A stretch of DNA of 64,000 bases from Macrosoma leucophasiata. Its lineage: Eukaryota > Arthropoda > Insecta > Lepidoptera > Hedylidae. A program made the position numbers and the translations under genes. Within the stretch, counting starts at the first letter, position 1; the number at the start of each line of letters is the position of its first letter. Of this stretch, positions 31,086-41,946 are shown piece by piece. The notes under the pieces are model-generated. The model ran no database searches. It was given only the letters and a program-made list of their open reading frames with translations, and was not told the DNA's origin. The stretch covers positions 9,858,001 through 9,922,000 of the forward strand of contig JAWQUS010000017.1 in assembly GCA_036365455.1 (NCBI GenBank), written 5' to 3'.

Positions 31086-32754
31086 TTACGATAAGGATTA
31101 AATAATAGTTTAGGATAGCATAAGTCGGTAAATAAACTGTACCCACTTACCCATCAAGAACGCTAATTTTTGAATAAAAACAGCAGGACGATAAACTCTT
31201 GCCAAACAAGATTAATTAAGACAAAGAAAAAACAACGAACAATTGGTCTCATTTAACGTTCCAATTGGAAATTTGTGACAAAGAGTTGGACTTTTCACTC
31301 ATAACGTTGGCAGCCGTGTTGGACGCTTGCCAGCCTGCCCGTTAATCAACTTGATGTACAACACTAAGCAGGTGAAAACAGCTTTATTCCAAGACCTTGT
31401 TAGATAAGATTCCTATCAATTTGTTTGTGGGCTGATTCTGCCAACAACAATATAAAATAAACAATTTATAAAACTGAACGCGGCGCGATAACGAATATTA
31501 AAATTTGAGGATTAGGTGGAAATTAAACTTTTCTCTCGTGTATACCATAAACTTTTTTGAAGTCCCAAGGGGAAAACATTCAGAATCGGCACAAAGGAGA
31601 CTTCATAAAAACGCCGCAACTCCATTCTCTGTACTGTAATCATCTCCCATTCCCAATTCTGAAACTTTTTTCATCTTTGTTCACATCTGTTTGGCCGCTT
31701 CGCCGTCTTTCGATTTGAATTACTCTTTACGTCTGCAAAATGTACACCGGTTTTCGGTTTTTCATTTAGTTCTGTAATGAAATGGGTTCTTTCATTGCAT
31801 GTTTTTATCAACTGTTAGTCTTAGTTGAACGTACTTGACGTATTGAAATTAAACCAAATATCTTATACATCAAATAAAAGATCCACAGCTTCTCCGTATG
31901 ACTAATATTATACAGTACTTGTACAATAACACGTGCATTTAACACCATTTTGGAGAGCAAAACGTTCATGTACTAACGACGCAAAGTCCTGTTTAATCCG
32001 AAACTGCGTCGAGTTCGGTATCCTCACATTTCATTGGGATATATCCAACCTGAATTTCAAACATATATTCCCCGATAACAAACCTGTCCAACACGTAAGC
32101 CGAGAACGGACACACATTGTCTTGGGACTGCTGACGCGGTAAAATTCCGACGGATCCCTAAATAGCAAAGTTTTGAGCGCCCTCATTTCATAAACTAAAG
32201 TTTGAAGAGCCGTTGATGTATATTTCTGACCGTTTTTATTACTTTGCCCTCTGAAAAATCTTATCTCTAACATTTCCTCTCTAAAACAATGGAGCGTTGT
32301 TTCACAAATTGTTTTACGTTTTTCCCCTCTGGCGTATCGCCGTACAAATTCACTTGCAAATGAATATTGGCCATCGATAAAACTATCGGGTTTAATTCGT
32401 TCAAATGGAAGTGAAGTTGCCGTTAAATGTTTAATATAAGTAAGTAGGTCTCTGTAGTAACGTATTCCTGTTTGAAACATTGTCGGCGATTGGTGGAACA
32501 GCGCTGCAAGTGTCTGAATACGTGATGTGGGAGCAAATCTTGGTTAGAACGGGCGCAGGTAGGAAACTTGATGAAGCTATGGTGGATTTTACGCGAGCCT
32601 TTACGACTGGACGTTTGGTAGTATAAGCTAAGTGATCGAACAAAATTACTGTTGTATACGAAATCTCGGTCTATGTTTAACATGTTGTGTTTCTTTCCAC
32701 ATATTTTCTATATATTTATATTATCTTGCACCCTTACAACTTATTTCACACAAC
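31086..32754. other. Longest repeat-free stretch; a 149-codon frame only
   Basis: No window repeat is visible here. The longest frame is on the minus strand at 32,031-32,480 (149 codons, starting MFQTGIRYYRDLL). It shows no domain I know, no signal peptide and no clear splice context. For AT-rich DNA of this length one such chance frame is not surprising. If the window holds unique DNA from a host gene's intron or flank, this is the likeliest place. Confidence 0.35.
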
Positions 32755-32856
32755 CCCAAGGTTGACTGTAAGAATTCTCTTACAGGCATTCGCCTAGTGG
32801 CATTAAGTCCGCCGTGTGTACAATATACATAAAAGTGTAAATAAATAAATATTAAA
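32755..32856 (+). mobile_element. LINE 3' tail fragment with (AATA)n end
   Basis: It carries GGTTGACTGTAAGAATTC, GGCATTAAGTCCGCC, TGTACAATA and an AAATAAATAAAT end. It matches the tails at 9,182-9,276 and 56,655-56,716. Confidence 0.65.
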
Positions 32857-33224
32857 TATTTTGGCATTTAGATCCTTATGGAAAATTGTTTTGTTCATAC
32901 ATTATGTCATTTAATATTTTAGCTACATTATTTTATCTTTAGTAGTCCAATGTTATTCTTTTGTATATGTAATCTCATTATTATCTTGAACCTTAATAAA
33001 TTACTGTCTATGTCGGTTACGATCATTATCGTCTATTAGATCATGAAATAATATTATTTCGTGAATCTGTATTGTTATTTCTGAATAGGATATTGTAGAA
33101 TTGTAGGATCGAGATCGAATTTAGTGTCGATATTGAAATATTGACGAAAGAAAGACTGCCTGGCTATACTTCAAGATATTCGATTATATTTTACAAATAC
33201 TAAGAGTATTGTAAAATATAATCT

Positions 33225-33306
33225 TTGTCAGAACCGGGATGTCTGGCGCTCTACACTCTCTGCCTACCCCGTTAGGGACCTGGCGTGAAGATACATACAT
33301 ACATAC
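33225..33306 (+). mobile_element. ATAC-tailed SINE-like fragment
   Basis: It reads CCGGGATGTCTGGCGCTCTA, CTCTGCCTACCCCGTTAGGG, TGGCGTGAAG and then (CATA)n to 33,306. It is the sense version of the element at 30,319-30,412. The A/T-tetranucleotide tail suggests a retroposon end. Confidence 0.6.
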
Positions 33307-33480
33307 TAAGAGTAACAAGGGCTAGACTACTACACCTGTACATAACGTGCAGGTCACACTGCATTCTAAAATGCGTCGAATTATTAAGTAGAGAGACGAC
33401 TGAAAAGAAATCATAATGATCAATTTTAACCGAGAAATTGCAATAGAAAATAGTTGCCTAGTGACTTATAAAAATAAAAT

Positions 33481-33612
33481 TACTTAAGCCTCAGAGGTGA
33501 TAAAGCATCCGCGTTTTGATATTTGTTTTTATTTTGTAGACGTTCATAGATTGCAGTATTCTTTCAACGTCCATGCAAACTGTATGCTTTTTTTGCCACA
33601 ATCATTACAAAA
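33481..33612 (+). mobile_element. Family A relative, 3' fragment
   Basis: Sense and diverged. It reads AAGCCTCAGAGGTGATAAAG, TTTTGATATTTG, GATTGCAGTATTCTTTCAAC and GCCACAATCATTACAAAAA. Confidence 0.55.
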
Positions 33613-33987
33613 ACCCAATAAAATCCGTATTTATTTAAACATAAAGACAGTTTTACCGTAATGATAGTAAAATGTCATGCGCTATTCGTTCAGCCAGGTT
33701 CAGTTTTTTTCCAGATTGATTTATTGGGGTTCACTGGGCTTCAAGGCATTTCTGCTCCTGTTAATGGAAAGGGCAAACGGGTGTCAGTCTTTCTTTCACT
33801 TTCCAGCGATGACTCCGCTTAATGGTGTGAAAAAGTTTTAAGAAATTCTTTAGGACTTTTTACGGCGCACATTTTGAAATACCGCTTGGGGACAAGAAAA
33901 TTGAATTTAGCGTGAAGCTTACTATGGAAGGTTGATAAGAATTACGATTTTGTATAATACTTATAGCATACTTATTTCCTTTTCATT

Positions 33988-34626
33988 TATGGTAGTGTTC
34001 GAACACTATCGTGTTCCGGTAAGATGATAATGTATGACTAAGGATTGCAATCCCGCAGCTTATTTAATCCCGCGGGATTGATATGCGGGATTGTTAAATT
34101 ACGCGCGTAACCTGCATTTTAGAAATTTAAGTGTAAAATCAATTAAAACTGCAGAATTTTTAAATAAAAATAAAGTGTTATTGTTAAAATGTCTCACATA
34201 TTGCAACAAAAGTTGTTTCTGAAAAAAGATTAATTAAATTATAATCAAGTAAGTAAGAGTAATAAGTAATCAAATAAGTTTATTAGACCTTAATATTTTA
34301 AATGTAATAATGAAATTTAGAATGAATTACTGCTTTCTCGCGAAACTTCACGAACGTTTTAGTAGCAAATTTAAATTTGCGGGATCCGCGGATTCGCGTT
34401 TTGTAGGTGCGGTGTCCACCAGATTGTCGGAATGCTGGATCCCATTTTGCCGGATTGCAATCCCTATGTATGACTCTCTAAAAATTGTCACAGAAACATA
34501 AAAATGAAAGTCTTATGGGTGACGCATCTGCATTTTGACCTCTGGTATTTATGTAGACATCTGTAAGCTGCAGTCATCACTTACCATCTATGTAAGCTGT
34601 GTGCTTGTGTAACCTTACATAAAGAA
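33988..34626 (+). mobile_element. Family A relative split by a hAT-like MITE
   Basis: The first part (33,988-34,039) has GTAGTGTTCGAACACTATCG and GTAAGATGATAATGTATGAC. The second part (34,466-34,626) resumes ATGTATGACT and runs GACGCATCTGCATTTTGACC to TTACATAAAG. The duplicated ATGTATGACT at the joints shows that the 426 bp between them was inserted later. Confidence 0.8.
34040..34465. mobile_element. 426-bp hAT-like MITE with 8-10 bp TSD
   Basis: The inverted ends are AAGGATTGCAATCCCG at the left and GGATTGCAATCCCT at the right, each itself near-palindromic. ATGTATGACT stands on both sides (34,030-34,039 and 34,466-34,475). hAT elements make 8-bp duplications, and the extra two bases may match by chance. 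CGGGATT motifs repeat near both ends. No transposase is present. The 63-codon frame inside (34,310-34,501) runs across the right boundary and is not a gene. Confidence 0.82.
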
Positions 34627-34712
34627 AGTACTTGTTACAAGGTTTTTCGTGTTATAATAATATAGATAATCAAGAAATAGTTAGATTGTTACCTACTCTT
34701 ACCGAATTTTCT

Positions 34713-34947
34713 TACGTAACTTCACGCCTGTAATCCCCGAAGGGGTAGGCAGAGGTAAATGCATGCATTCAAGCATACATGCAAACACCCACGATTCGCC
34801 GGTTACGTTTTGGCCCATGTAACAGGTGGCGAGCCTGTTGACATCTCCGGGCACATTACCAAACTTTGAGGTACTGGGAAATTTCCAGAAAATGGAAAAA
34901 TCCCAATAGAACCAGAGATAAAGGCTTTTTCACCATTATCTCAATTT
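34713..34947 (-). mobile_element. tRNA(Gly)-like SINE, head missing
   Basis: On the minus strand it matches the middle and tail of 55,772-56,078: TAAAGCC...CTCTGGTTCTATTGGG, GGAAATTTCCCAGTACCTC, AACGTAACCGGCGAATCG, GAATGCATGCATTTACC and the CCCCTTCGGGG hairpin. The Pol III promoter boxes are lost. Confidence 0.78.
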
Positions 34948-35141
34948 TCTTCTGCACGAAAAGTAAATATTTTTCGTAACACCAAGCTTGGAGATGAAGT
35001 TAACATTAAATCTTGATCAAATAAAACTTGCTACGTGCTATATTAAAATATTTAGCCGTAATTATAATTGGTGTCGTAGAATTTCAAATGTTACAGGACG
35101 CTCAGCTTACATATTACAAAAGACTTAGTTAAATAATTCAG

Positions 35142-35243
35142 TCATAAAAACGAATGCTTTACCTACTATAGTGTAAAGCATTCGTTTTTATGATCATTAA
35201 CTTAATTGACAAGTGTAATTAATGACACTTGTCAATTAAGTTA
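35142..35243. repeat. Two adjacent perfect hairpins
   Basis: Arms 35,142-35,162 and 35,173-35,193 are exact reverse complements (21 bp, 10-nt loop). Five bases further on, arms 35,198-35,216 and 35,225-35,243 are also exact (19 bp, 8-nt loop). The stems have unrelated sequences. Two perfect hairpins side by side are very unlikely by chance and imply recent formation or selection. They are not part of the nearby MITE, which starts at 35,282. Confidence 0.9.
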
Positions 35244-35281
35244 CTGGGTATGTTTAGTACCTACTTTGATTAGGACTTTCT

Positions 35282-35579
35282 CATAGAGCAACACGGGCCA
35301 CCGGCCGCCGCGGCGGACTGGAGGGGAGTAGCCATCGCGTTTATTACCGATGCAAAACAGTCTGTCATTTTTTGTGGGGGAAATGCGTGCGACATACACG
35401 CACACTACTAAAATCGTCTATTACTACGAAACTCACACCTTGACTTTAACAAAATACAGAAACAATTTCACGCACACGTTTAAACATCTAGGCGACAGGT
35501 ATAGGCCCATTCGGGCTTGTACTTTGACAGAGGGGAAATCCTGCATATGGCTACTCCCCTCCGGTGTTGCTCTCTGGGA
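35282..35579 (-). mobile_element. hAT-like MITE (CATAGAGCAACAC family)
   Basis: It is the reverse complement of the copy at 45,513-45,802. The left end is CATAGAGCAACACGGG and the right end CCGGTGTTGCTCTCTG. The flanks GACTTTCT and GAGTTTCT (35,274-35,281 and 35,580-35,587) agree at 7 of 8 bases, fitting a mutated 8-bp duplication. Confidence 0.75.
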
Positions 35580-35587
35580 GAGTTTCT

Positions 35588-36520
35588 ATAATAATTGGTT
35601 TAGTCAGCTCATGTTAGTGCTATCTTGTTTCTGTTATTTGAAGCAGAAGCATAACTTCAGGCACAAACATAGACTTTGAGGCCTTAAGATATCAAATATT
35701 GTTTTTTTTTGTGCATTAAAATTCTTAAGTTGGTATTTGTAGGATTCAGTGCGCAGTACTCATAAAATACAGTTCAGAGTGAGTTAGAAAACTTTTTAGC
35801 ACGAATACATACCTATTAAGTAAACTAATACAGATCGTATAAATTTCATAATAAAAACGACGATAAATTTAATGGCTGTCACAGCAATACAAATGGACGC
35901 ACGAGTTTTAAATCGAAACGAAGCAAATATATTTCAAAAAAGCTCGTATCCACCGTCCATTCCACGAATAGTTTGTTTTCAATATGTAAACAGCAAAAAA
36001 CTATTGCGATACCCATTTTAAGCTCTGCGGGACTTTTATTAGTGACGTCATACTAATTGTATTTATAAAACAATTGGCTGCCAGTAAAAATAGCCCGCCG
36101 ATTGGACGTTGGAAACCTGCCTGCCCTGTAAATTGTCAATTATAAGCTTTGTGAGTTAACTCCAGTCGGTGGAACGAAGCTGTGCGAAAAAATGGCCGGG
36201 TTTTCACTATGCCTATTTTGCTTCAATTAAATACCTACGCAGTTTTATGATGAAAATTTGATTGATGTAAGTAACTTATTTTCACGCCTAATATCCAAAA
36301 AGGGTAGATGGAGATAAATGCATTCGTCAGAATATCCACAATTGCTATATTTTTGTTCTATTTAATTGTTGATTCACATTCACCCTAAAATGACACAAGG
36401 AAATGAAAAAAAAACCGAATGTAATCCTCAGAAATTAGGAGATCAAGAGATGATGCGCTAAGTTAATTCCTGTGTATGTAGATGTTTATAGGCCGCAGTA
36501 TTAATTTACCTTTAATTTTA
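35588..36520. other. No feature recognised
   Basis: Unassigned DNA with no repeat shared within the window and no convincing frame. Confidence 0.4.
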
Positions 36521-36684
36521 CGGCCCTGTAAATTCCGGCACAGAGGCATAACACCTTAGGCCTCAGGAGTAGCAACGCATCTGCATTTTGACCTCTGGTC
36601 ATTGTTTGGATGTATGGCCTGCAATCATCACGTAACATCAATGAGAACTGCATGCTTGTTTGCCACTTCTATTACATAAAAAAA
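36521..36684 (+). mobile_element. Family A retroposon, 5'-truncated
   Basis: A sense copy from CGGCCCTGTAAATTCCGG to TTACATAAAAAAA. Confidence 0.82.
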
Positions 36685-36975
36685 GCTATCAACGTAAGCT
36701 GCGTGGTAGTTTGCCCCACCATATCATAAAACATCTATAGACAGAAAATGGGCAATGACTTGTTGCTATTGTTAACAATTGGTAAACGTACGAACATCGC
36801 GTGTTAGGAATACATTAGTAGAATTGAGAAAGAAAGTATTGAGAACTGTCTCTTCCCTTTTTTCTGTCATTCCCGTGGTCATGAACGTACGAAATGTATT
36901 AGAACTGTGTGTGTGAGAAAAGTGTATTGGTTCCGTACGTACAATAGTCAAATTCTACGTCAATATATTTTAGTA

Positions 36976-37110
36976 CTAGCTGTTGCCCGCGGATTCACCC
37001 TCGTAGATGTCGTTTAAAAAGTAACCTATGTTTTTTCTCAAAGTCAACTCTAAATTTATATATTTCTTTGGTATCATATATAGCCCGTAACCATTCGTCC
37101 GTTCTTTGGT
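36976..37110 (-). mobile_element. Helitron 3'-end fragment
   Basis: On the plus strand it begins A|CTAGCTGTTGCCCGCGGATT, the reverse of a Helitron 3' terminus. A partner 5' end is not visible. The right boundary is a guess. Confidence 0.55.
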
Positions 37111-37119
37111 ATCATTAAA

Positions 37120-37214
37120 ACGTAACCGGCGAATCGTGGGTGTTTGCATGTATGCTTGAATGCATGCATTTACCTCTGCCTACCCCTTCGGGGATTACAG
37201 GCGTGAAGTTACGT
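37120..37214 (+). mobile_element. tRNA(Gly)-like SINE, 3' tail fragment
   Basis: It reads GTAACCGGCGAATCGTGGG, GAATGCATGCATTTACC and the CCCCTTCGGGG hairpin to GTGAAGTTACGT. It has the same boundaries as the fragment at 993-1,087, so the tail recurs as a unit. Confidence 0.75.
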
Positions 37215-37227
37215 ATCATATATAGTA

Positions 37228-37936
37228 CTATAGACCGACCGTTTAACTCGCGTATCGCCTGCGTGGTACAAGGGTAGCGGGGGACGGGTAACGCTACACA
37301 CGGACTCAATAATTCAAATGCTTATCTTGAGATATATTGTGGGAAAAGTGTAAAATATGGTTGTATACATACTTGTCTGTATTTTTAAAGTAAAAAATAA
37401 ACTAATAATTTTTCAAAGCTTCTACGGTACGAAATAATAAAATAACAATAACTCCTTTCACGGAATATAACCACAGATAAAAGTTATGTAGGATTAGGAC
37501 TATTCATCACTAATATATAGGTTCATATCGCTTGAATCGTTTTCACTGTCTGAGCAGCTTGAAGAGTCAGAATTGTCCATCTCTTCTCATCTTCTCTCAA
37601 GTTATCGTCTTGAAGATACTCCGCAGAACTATGATCTTGTTTTCTGGCTTTAAAAAAGGAATATACCTTGTACGTTTTTTTTCGCAAAACAGGAAATCTT
37701 GAGATTAATCTTGGTATGTTTTTACCTTATGCGTCAATGTCAAAGCGTCCGATACGAAAATACGAGTACAAACCGCATGCTGCGAGCACCGACAGCGTAC
37801 TGCCGCGCTTTGACTTTGACGTGGCTCTCTGCTCCGCGCACCCCACCCACCCACTTTTCCCCACCCGGTGACATCACCCCCCGCTCTCTTTGTACCCCGC
37901 AGGCGATACGCGAGTTAAACGCTAAGGCTTATAGCT
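37228..37936. mobile_element. ~700-bp TIR element with a small acidic frame
   Basis: The inverted ends share GTTTAACTCGCGTATCGCCT, then GCGNGGTAC, then an AGCGGGG-type GC block (37,238-37,290 against 37,865-37,922). The outermost bases also pair (CTATA). Inside on the minus strand is a short frame, MDNSDSSSCSDSENDSS and on to ISDE, with a stop. This looks like an acidic terminus left from a transposase, but it is too short to assign. The interior near 37,780-37,860 is CpG-richer than the surroundings. The target duplication is unclear. Confidence 0.6.
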
Positions 37937-38318
37937 AGACTTCTTTATTACACTACCATCAAAATGGACTTGACTGATCCTTTTTACGGTTGACTAAGTA
38001 ACTAGGTACTTATATTCTGAGTCTATCGATTGTGATACTTTCAGAAAAAAAGTTACTGCAGTACGAATTTGAATATCACGAACACAACTCCAATTATAAA
38101 AGGCAAAAAAAAACTCATATTTGAAACACCGAAAACATAATTTTTTCTGTTCAGTCTGTGTAACTTCAATTAAAAAAAGTTAAGCCTATAAAACTATAGA
38201 AAAACCAGGCAAGTATTTTAATTAATATAGTTTTTGATGTTTTTTTTTTAATTGAAGGAGAAGAGCTGCGATCATAAGAAGTTCCATCATAAAATAAAAT
38301 ATTTTTTTTATTAATTTA
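37937..38318. other. No feature recognised
   Basis: AT-rich with several A-runs. Nothing can be assigned. Confidence 0.4.
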
Positions 38319-38604
38319 CTGACGATAGAGCCGCAGTGACGGAGCTCGGGGGCGTAGGCACCACCGCATTAACTAATATACTTTCCGCTAAATGGCAGTG
38401 TTCAGCACTATCGTGTTCCGGTCAGGTGGTAATATACGGCCCTGTAATTTCCGGCACACAGGCATAACACCTTAGGCCTCAGGAGTGGTAACGCATCTGC
38501 ATTTTGACTTTGGTCTTTGTGGGGGTGTGTATTGGCTGCAATCATCACTGAACATCAATGTGAACTGCATGCTTGTTTACCACTTCCATTACATAAATAA
38601 AAAA
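38319..38604 (+). mobile_element. Family A retroposon, full length
   Basis: A sense copy from CTGACGATAGAGCCGCAGTG to TTACATAAATAAAAAA. It is close to consensus apart from the first bases. Confidence 0.9.
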
Positions 38605-38654
38605 TTAATAACGACAATGTACGTATACGAAATGCACCAAAACCTATCGCCCTC

Positions 38655-38850
38655 TCGAGGCGGGACGTGACGCGTGACGGACGACCCCATCCCCCTTTAG
38701 TGGAGAACTTTTTTTTCTTTCTAGTGCAGTCAGTTAGTAATGTCGGTCAAACCATTTCAATATGTCGGAAATAAGTTATTCTTCCTCTAGTGCAGTCAGT
38801 TAGTAATGACGGTCAAACCATTTCAATATGTCGGAAATAAATATAATAGA
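38655..38850 (+). repeat. Dispersed repeat family E, copy 2, with a 66-bp tandem duplication
   Basis: It has GGCGGGACGTGACG, CGACCCCA, TAGTGGAGAAC and CTAGTGCAGTCAGTTAGTAA as in the other three copies. The part from CTAGTGCAG to GTCGGAAATAA is then repeated almost exactly (38,721-38,786 and 38,787-38,850). Confidence 0.75.
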
Positions 38851-38871
38851 TTAGGATCACACTGCAGTATC

Positions 38872-39241
38872 ATTTCGTTCATCCAGATATGCTGCAAACC
38901 TAATTTTTACACATATTTATAATCTAGAGAATATGCATCCACTAGGTTGCCTATCAAAATTTAGCCGCCAGTACTTTAAATCAAATTATTTTATTTCTAA
39001 CAGCCAGCAACTTTTATATGCGGTCGATTTAATTTGGCTCCCGTATAATAGTGAGAAAAAAATTGCTTTAATTTGATATATAAATGATACCTGTACGTTA
39101 TGGACGAAAAATGTGATCGGGGCGCAACGAAAATATGTAGGGATGGCATTTTTTGATAGGCAACTTATTGGATATATTTATATTCTCTAGATTTTAAATA
39201 TGCGTAAAAATAGGTTTGCAGCGTATCTGGATGAACGAAAT
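38872..39241. mobile_element. 370-bp MITE with ~88-bp inverted ends
   Basis: The left arm (38,872-38,960) runs from ATTTCGTTCATCCAGATATG through AATCTAGAGAATAT to TTGCCTATCAAAA. The right arm (39,150-39,241) mirrors it with scattered mismatches and ends GATGAACGAAAT. There is no coding content. The target duplication is not evident. Confidence 0.78.
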
Positions 39242-39307
39242 TTGACACACGTGTTTGAAAGCCTAAATAGATATTAGCCAATTCCAACAATATCACACAC
39301 ATATGAA

Positions 39308-39787
39308 ACTGGTGACCTCCTTCTTTTTGATTTTGAAGTCGGTTAAAAACTAGGACACATCCCATAGAAACTAATCTTTAAATAAGCAAGCGAAATAAGA
39401 CTGAAGACACTCGGATATTACTTGGAATCCTCGATGTTGGGGCACCGCAGAATATTTTAATATTAATGAGTGAAAGTCACTTTACCACCTGAAGAGTTCT
39501 TAGTTTCAATCATTTCGCTCGATGGATCTGAGAGCTCTTAATAGTTTCCAGGGGTCTCATTATTTCTTTGATATTAAATCCATACATTACGTCTTACCGT
39601 TAAAAGGGCACGTTGGAAATTGAAATTTTCTTCACTTTGTCTTTGCGTATCAGATTGTGAACTTTTATTTAGTGCTAGATTATTATCTTCTCGGTGATGT
39701 TTGAGTGTTGATGTTTGTGTGTATGTAGACGATGATAATTTCACATTTGCTTTACGTCGAAGAGATAGGTACCTACAGATGTATACT
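39308..39787. other. Unassigned; short ACCGACTTCAAAA-type piece
   Basis: At 39,308-39,350 the reverse strand reads TAACCGACTTCAAAATC, a short sequence common in lepidopteran repeats. The rest, including the frame at 39,574-39,819, has no recognisable content. Confidence 0.4.
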
Positions 39788-39947
39788 TTTTTATGTAATG
39801 AAACAAGCATGCAGTTCACATTGATGTTAAGTGATGACTACAGCGTATAGACCGGAGGTCAAAAAACAGATGCGTTGCCACTCCTGAGAACTTAGTTGTT
39901 TTGTCTCTGTGGACAATACATTACCGTCTAAACGGAACACGATTTAG
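39788..39947 (-). mobile_element. Family A relative, partly deleted
   Basis: An antisense copy from the T-run through AAACAAGCATGCAGTTCACA to CGGAACACGATTT. Its middle resembles subfamily B and its 5' part is gone. Confidence 0.65.
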
Positions 39948-40477
39948 TTGTTCTCTAGTCTTGTCTTCTTTAATTGTTAGTGTCTCTGTGATAGTTATAA
40001 AATATATAAAATGACGGGTTCTAAGGATTCCGCGATCCACACTCATTACAATTAAACTATTTATACGGATTTATCTCGTGTATATTAAATTGAAAATCAT
40101 TATCAGGCTGCTGTCAGACAAATACCACCTTAGTCTTTCCGGAAACTGAAAGACAAAAAAAATCGGATGGATTTAAAAAATAATTGATTTTAATAAATTG
40201 ATTTCATTTTAATAGGCAAGACAAATCCGTTAATACAGTTTTATTTCAGTCATAAATAACATGGTGATTGAAAAATTGGCCAACGATAAGAATCTTCACT
40301 AATGGAGAACTCCTTATATTATTTAGGTACTGCTAGATCTGGCAATTCAACCTGAGCGGATTCAACCTGCCTCAGTAGTGGATGGAATAGCGAAACTTGT
40401 ATGTATATGAAACATGGCTAAATTCGAATCATTCCTCGTAGCTATACCGAAAATTACTCGAACGTAACCACAAGGAA
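39948..40477. other. No feature recognised
   Basis: AT-rich DNA upstream of the first tandem-family unit. A short subfamily-B-like CTCTGTGATAGTTAT occurs at 39,990-40,005. Confidence 0.4.
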
Positions 40478-40727
40478 GACTCCCTAACAAATGTGAATGA
40501 TTTATTGACAACTCCTCTTTGCGCTCCGTATCCCCAGCGTGAGCTAAATATCAATGACATTGGGAAAGATTTATTACCTTGCACAAGAAACACTGGAACT
40601 AAGTTTCACTGCAGTTCCCTAACCGACAACTTGGGACCAGTTGCTTTGTAACAGCTTTGAATCTGTGAAACAAATTCGGATTTCTTAAAAATCTAAACAC
40701 TTGAAAAGGCTTCAAGTGTTTGGATTA
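40478..40727 (+). repeat. Promoter-like tandem family, unit A
   Basis: It shares GATTTATTGACAACTCCTC, TTTGCG, GAGCTAAATATCAATGACA, GGGAAAGATTTATTA, AAGAAACAC, CACTGCAGTT, CTAACCGACAACTTGGGACC and AGTTGCT with unit B at 42,683. It is cut at the right by the mariner at 40,728. The TATA-like core is degraded here (GCTTTGTAACAG). Confidence 0.75.
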
Positions 40728-41896
40728 GGAACATAATTCCAAATTCAAATTAGGCAAATGTGTGATTTTCATTTGTTTTTCGTACTGTCAACATGAGTGA
40801 ATCTAATGAAGAAATTCGATACATTTTAAAATTTTACTACAAAAAAGGTAAAAATGCAACGCAAGCCGCGAAAAAAATTTGCGATGTTTATGGACCTAGT
40901 GCAGTGTCTGTGAGAGTAGCACAAATTTGGTTTAAGCGTTTTCAATCCGGAAATTTTGATGTTAAAGATGCACCTCGCTCTGGTTGCCCAATTACGGATA
41001 AAATGGATGCCATTTTTGAAAAAGTGGAGCAAGATCGACATATCAGTAGTTACGACGTAGCTGAAGAACTGAGAATTGATCACAAAACAGTTTTGGCGCA
41101 TTTGAAAAAAGCTGGGTACAAAAAAAAAGCTCAATATTTGGGTACCTTACGACCTCACTGAAAGAAACCTAATGAACCGTGTACTCATTTGTGATTCTTT
41201 ATTACGACGTAATGAAACCGAATCATTTTCGAAGAAGCTGATAACTGGTGATGAAAAGTGGGTCACGTACGATAAGAACGTGCGAAAAAAGTCATGGTCA
41301 AAGGCCGGTCAGGCTTCACAGACTGTGGCGAAACCCGGGTTAACTCGCAATAAGGTGATGTTGTGAGTGTGGTGGGATTGGAAGGGCATTATTCATTATG
41401 AGCTATTACCACCAGGCAGGACTATCGATTCTGAACTCTACTGCAAACAACTGATGAGATTAAAGCAAGAAGTTGAGAGAAAGCGGCCGGAATTGATCAA
41501 CAGAAGGGGTGTGGTGTTTCATCATGATAACGCTAGACCTCACACATCTATAGCCACTCAGCAAAAATTAAGAGAGTTTGGCTGGGAGGTGTTAATGCAT
41601 CCGCCGTATAGTCCTGACCTTGCACCATCAGATTTCCACCTGTTTCGGTCTCTTCAGAATTCTTTATGCAATGTTAGGTTAACATCACGAGAGGACTGCC
41701 AAATCCACTTGTCGCGGTATTTTGATGAGAAGTCCCAAAATTTTTATAGAAATGGGATCATGTCCCTACCTACAAGATGGCAAAAGGTTATCGAACAAAA
41801 TGGTACATACATACTTTAGTTAAATTTGAATAAACTATATTAAAAAATGTTTTGAATTATCTTAAAAAATGCGAAGAAACTTTTTCCCCAACCTAA
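40728..41896 (+). mobile_element. Mariner transposon, left end missing
   Basis: It is the same element as at 53,746-55,023. The right terminal repeat, ATGCGAAGAAACTTTTTCCC then CAACCTAA, is present at 41,866-41,896. The left terminal repeat and about 115 bp of 5' untranslated DNA are replaced by tandem-family unit A. It cannot be mobilised through its left end. Confidence 0.85.
40793..41819 (+). pseudogene. Mariner transposase, frameshift and one stop
   Basis: The start is MSESNEEIRYIL, as in cecropia-type mariners. Residues 1-110 carry the paired helix-turn-helix DNA-binding region (WFKRFQSGNF; SSYDVAEELRIDHKTVLAHL). A run of nine A at 41,120-41,128 causes a frameshift after ...GYKKK. The second frame has the first catalytic Asp in ITGDEKWVTYD. 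A TGA at 41,364 replaces the Cys codon of the VMLCVWWDW block. The third frame has the second Asp in HHDNARPHTS and the third in SPDLAPSDFHLF, with 34 residues between them, which is the DD34D signature. Total length matches the usual ~345 residues. Mariner transposase cuts and pastes at TA sites. The lesions leave it inactive. Confidence 0.95.
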
Positions 41897-41946
41897 CTTC
41901 TTGTTTTTTCGGCATATAGCATGATTAATATCTTTTATTATTATTA

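Noticed and set aside
32031..32480. 149-codon minus-strand frame as a real gene
   Set aside because: No known motif, no splice context and no repeat support. One such frame is plausible by chance in this much DNA. It is kept only as a note in the repeat-free stretch.
35142..35243. microRNA precursors
   Set aside because: The stems are short (19-21 bp), perfectly paired and have small loops, unlike animal pre-miRNAs with longer imperfect stems.
40826..41134. 102-codon minus-strand frame and its counterpart at 54,486-54,809
   Set aside because: Antisense shadow of the mariner transposase.
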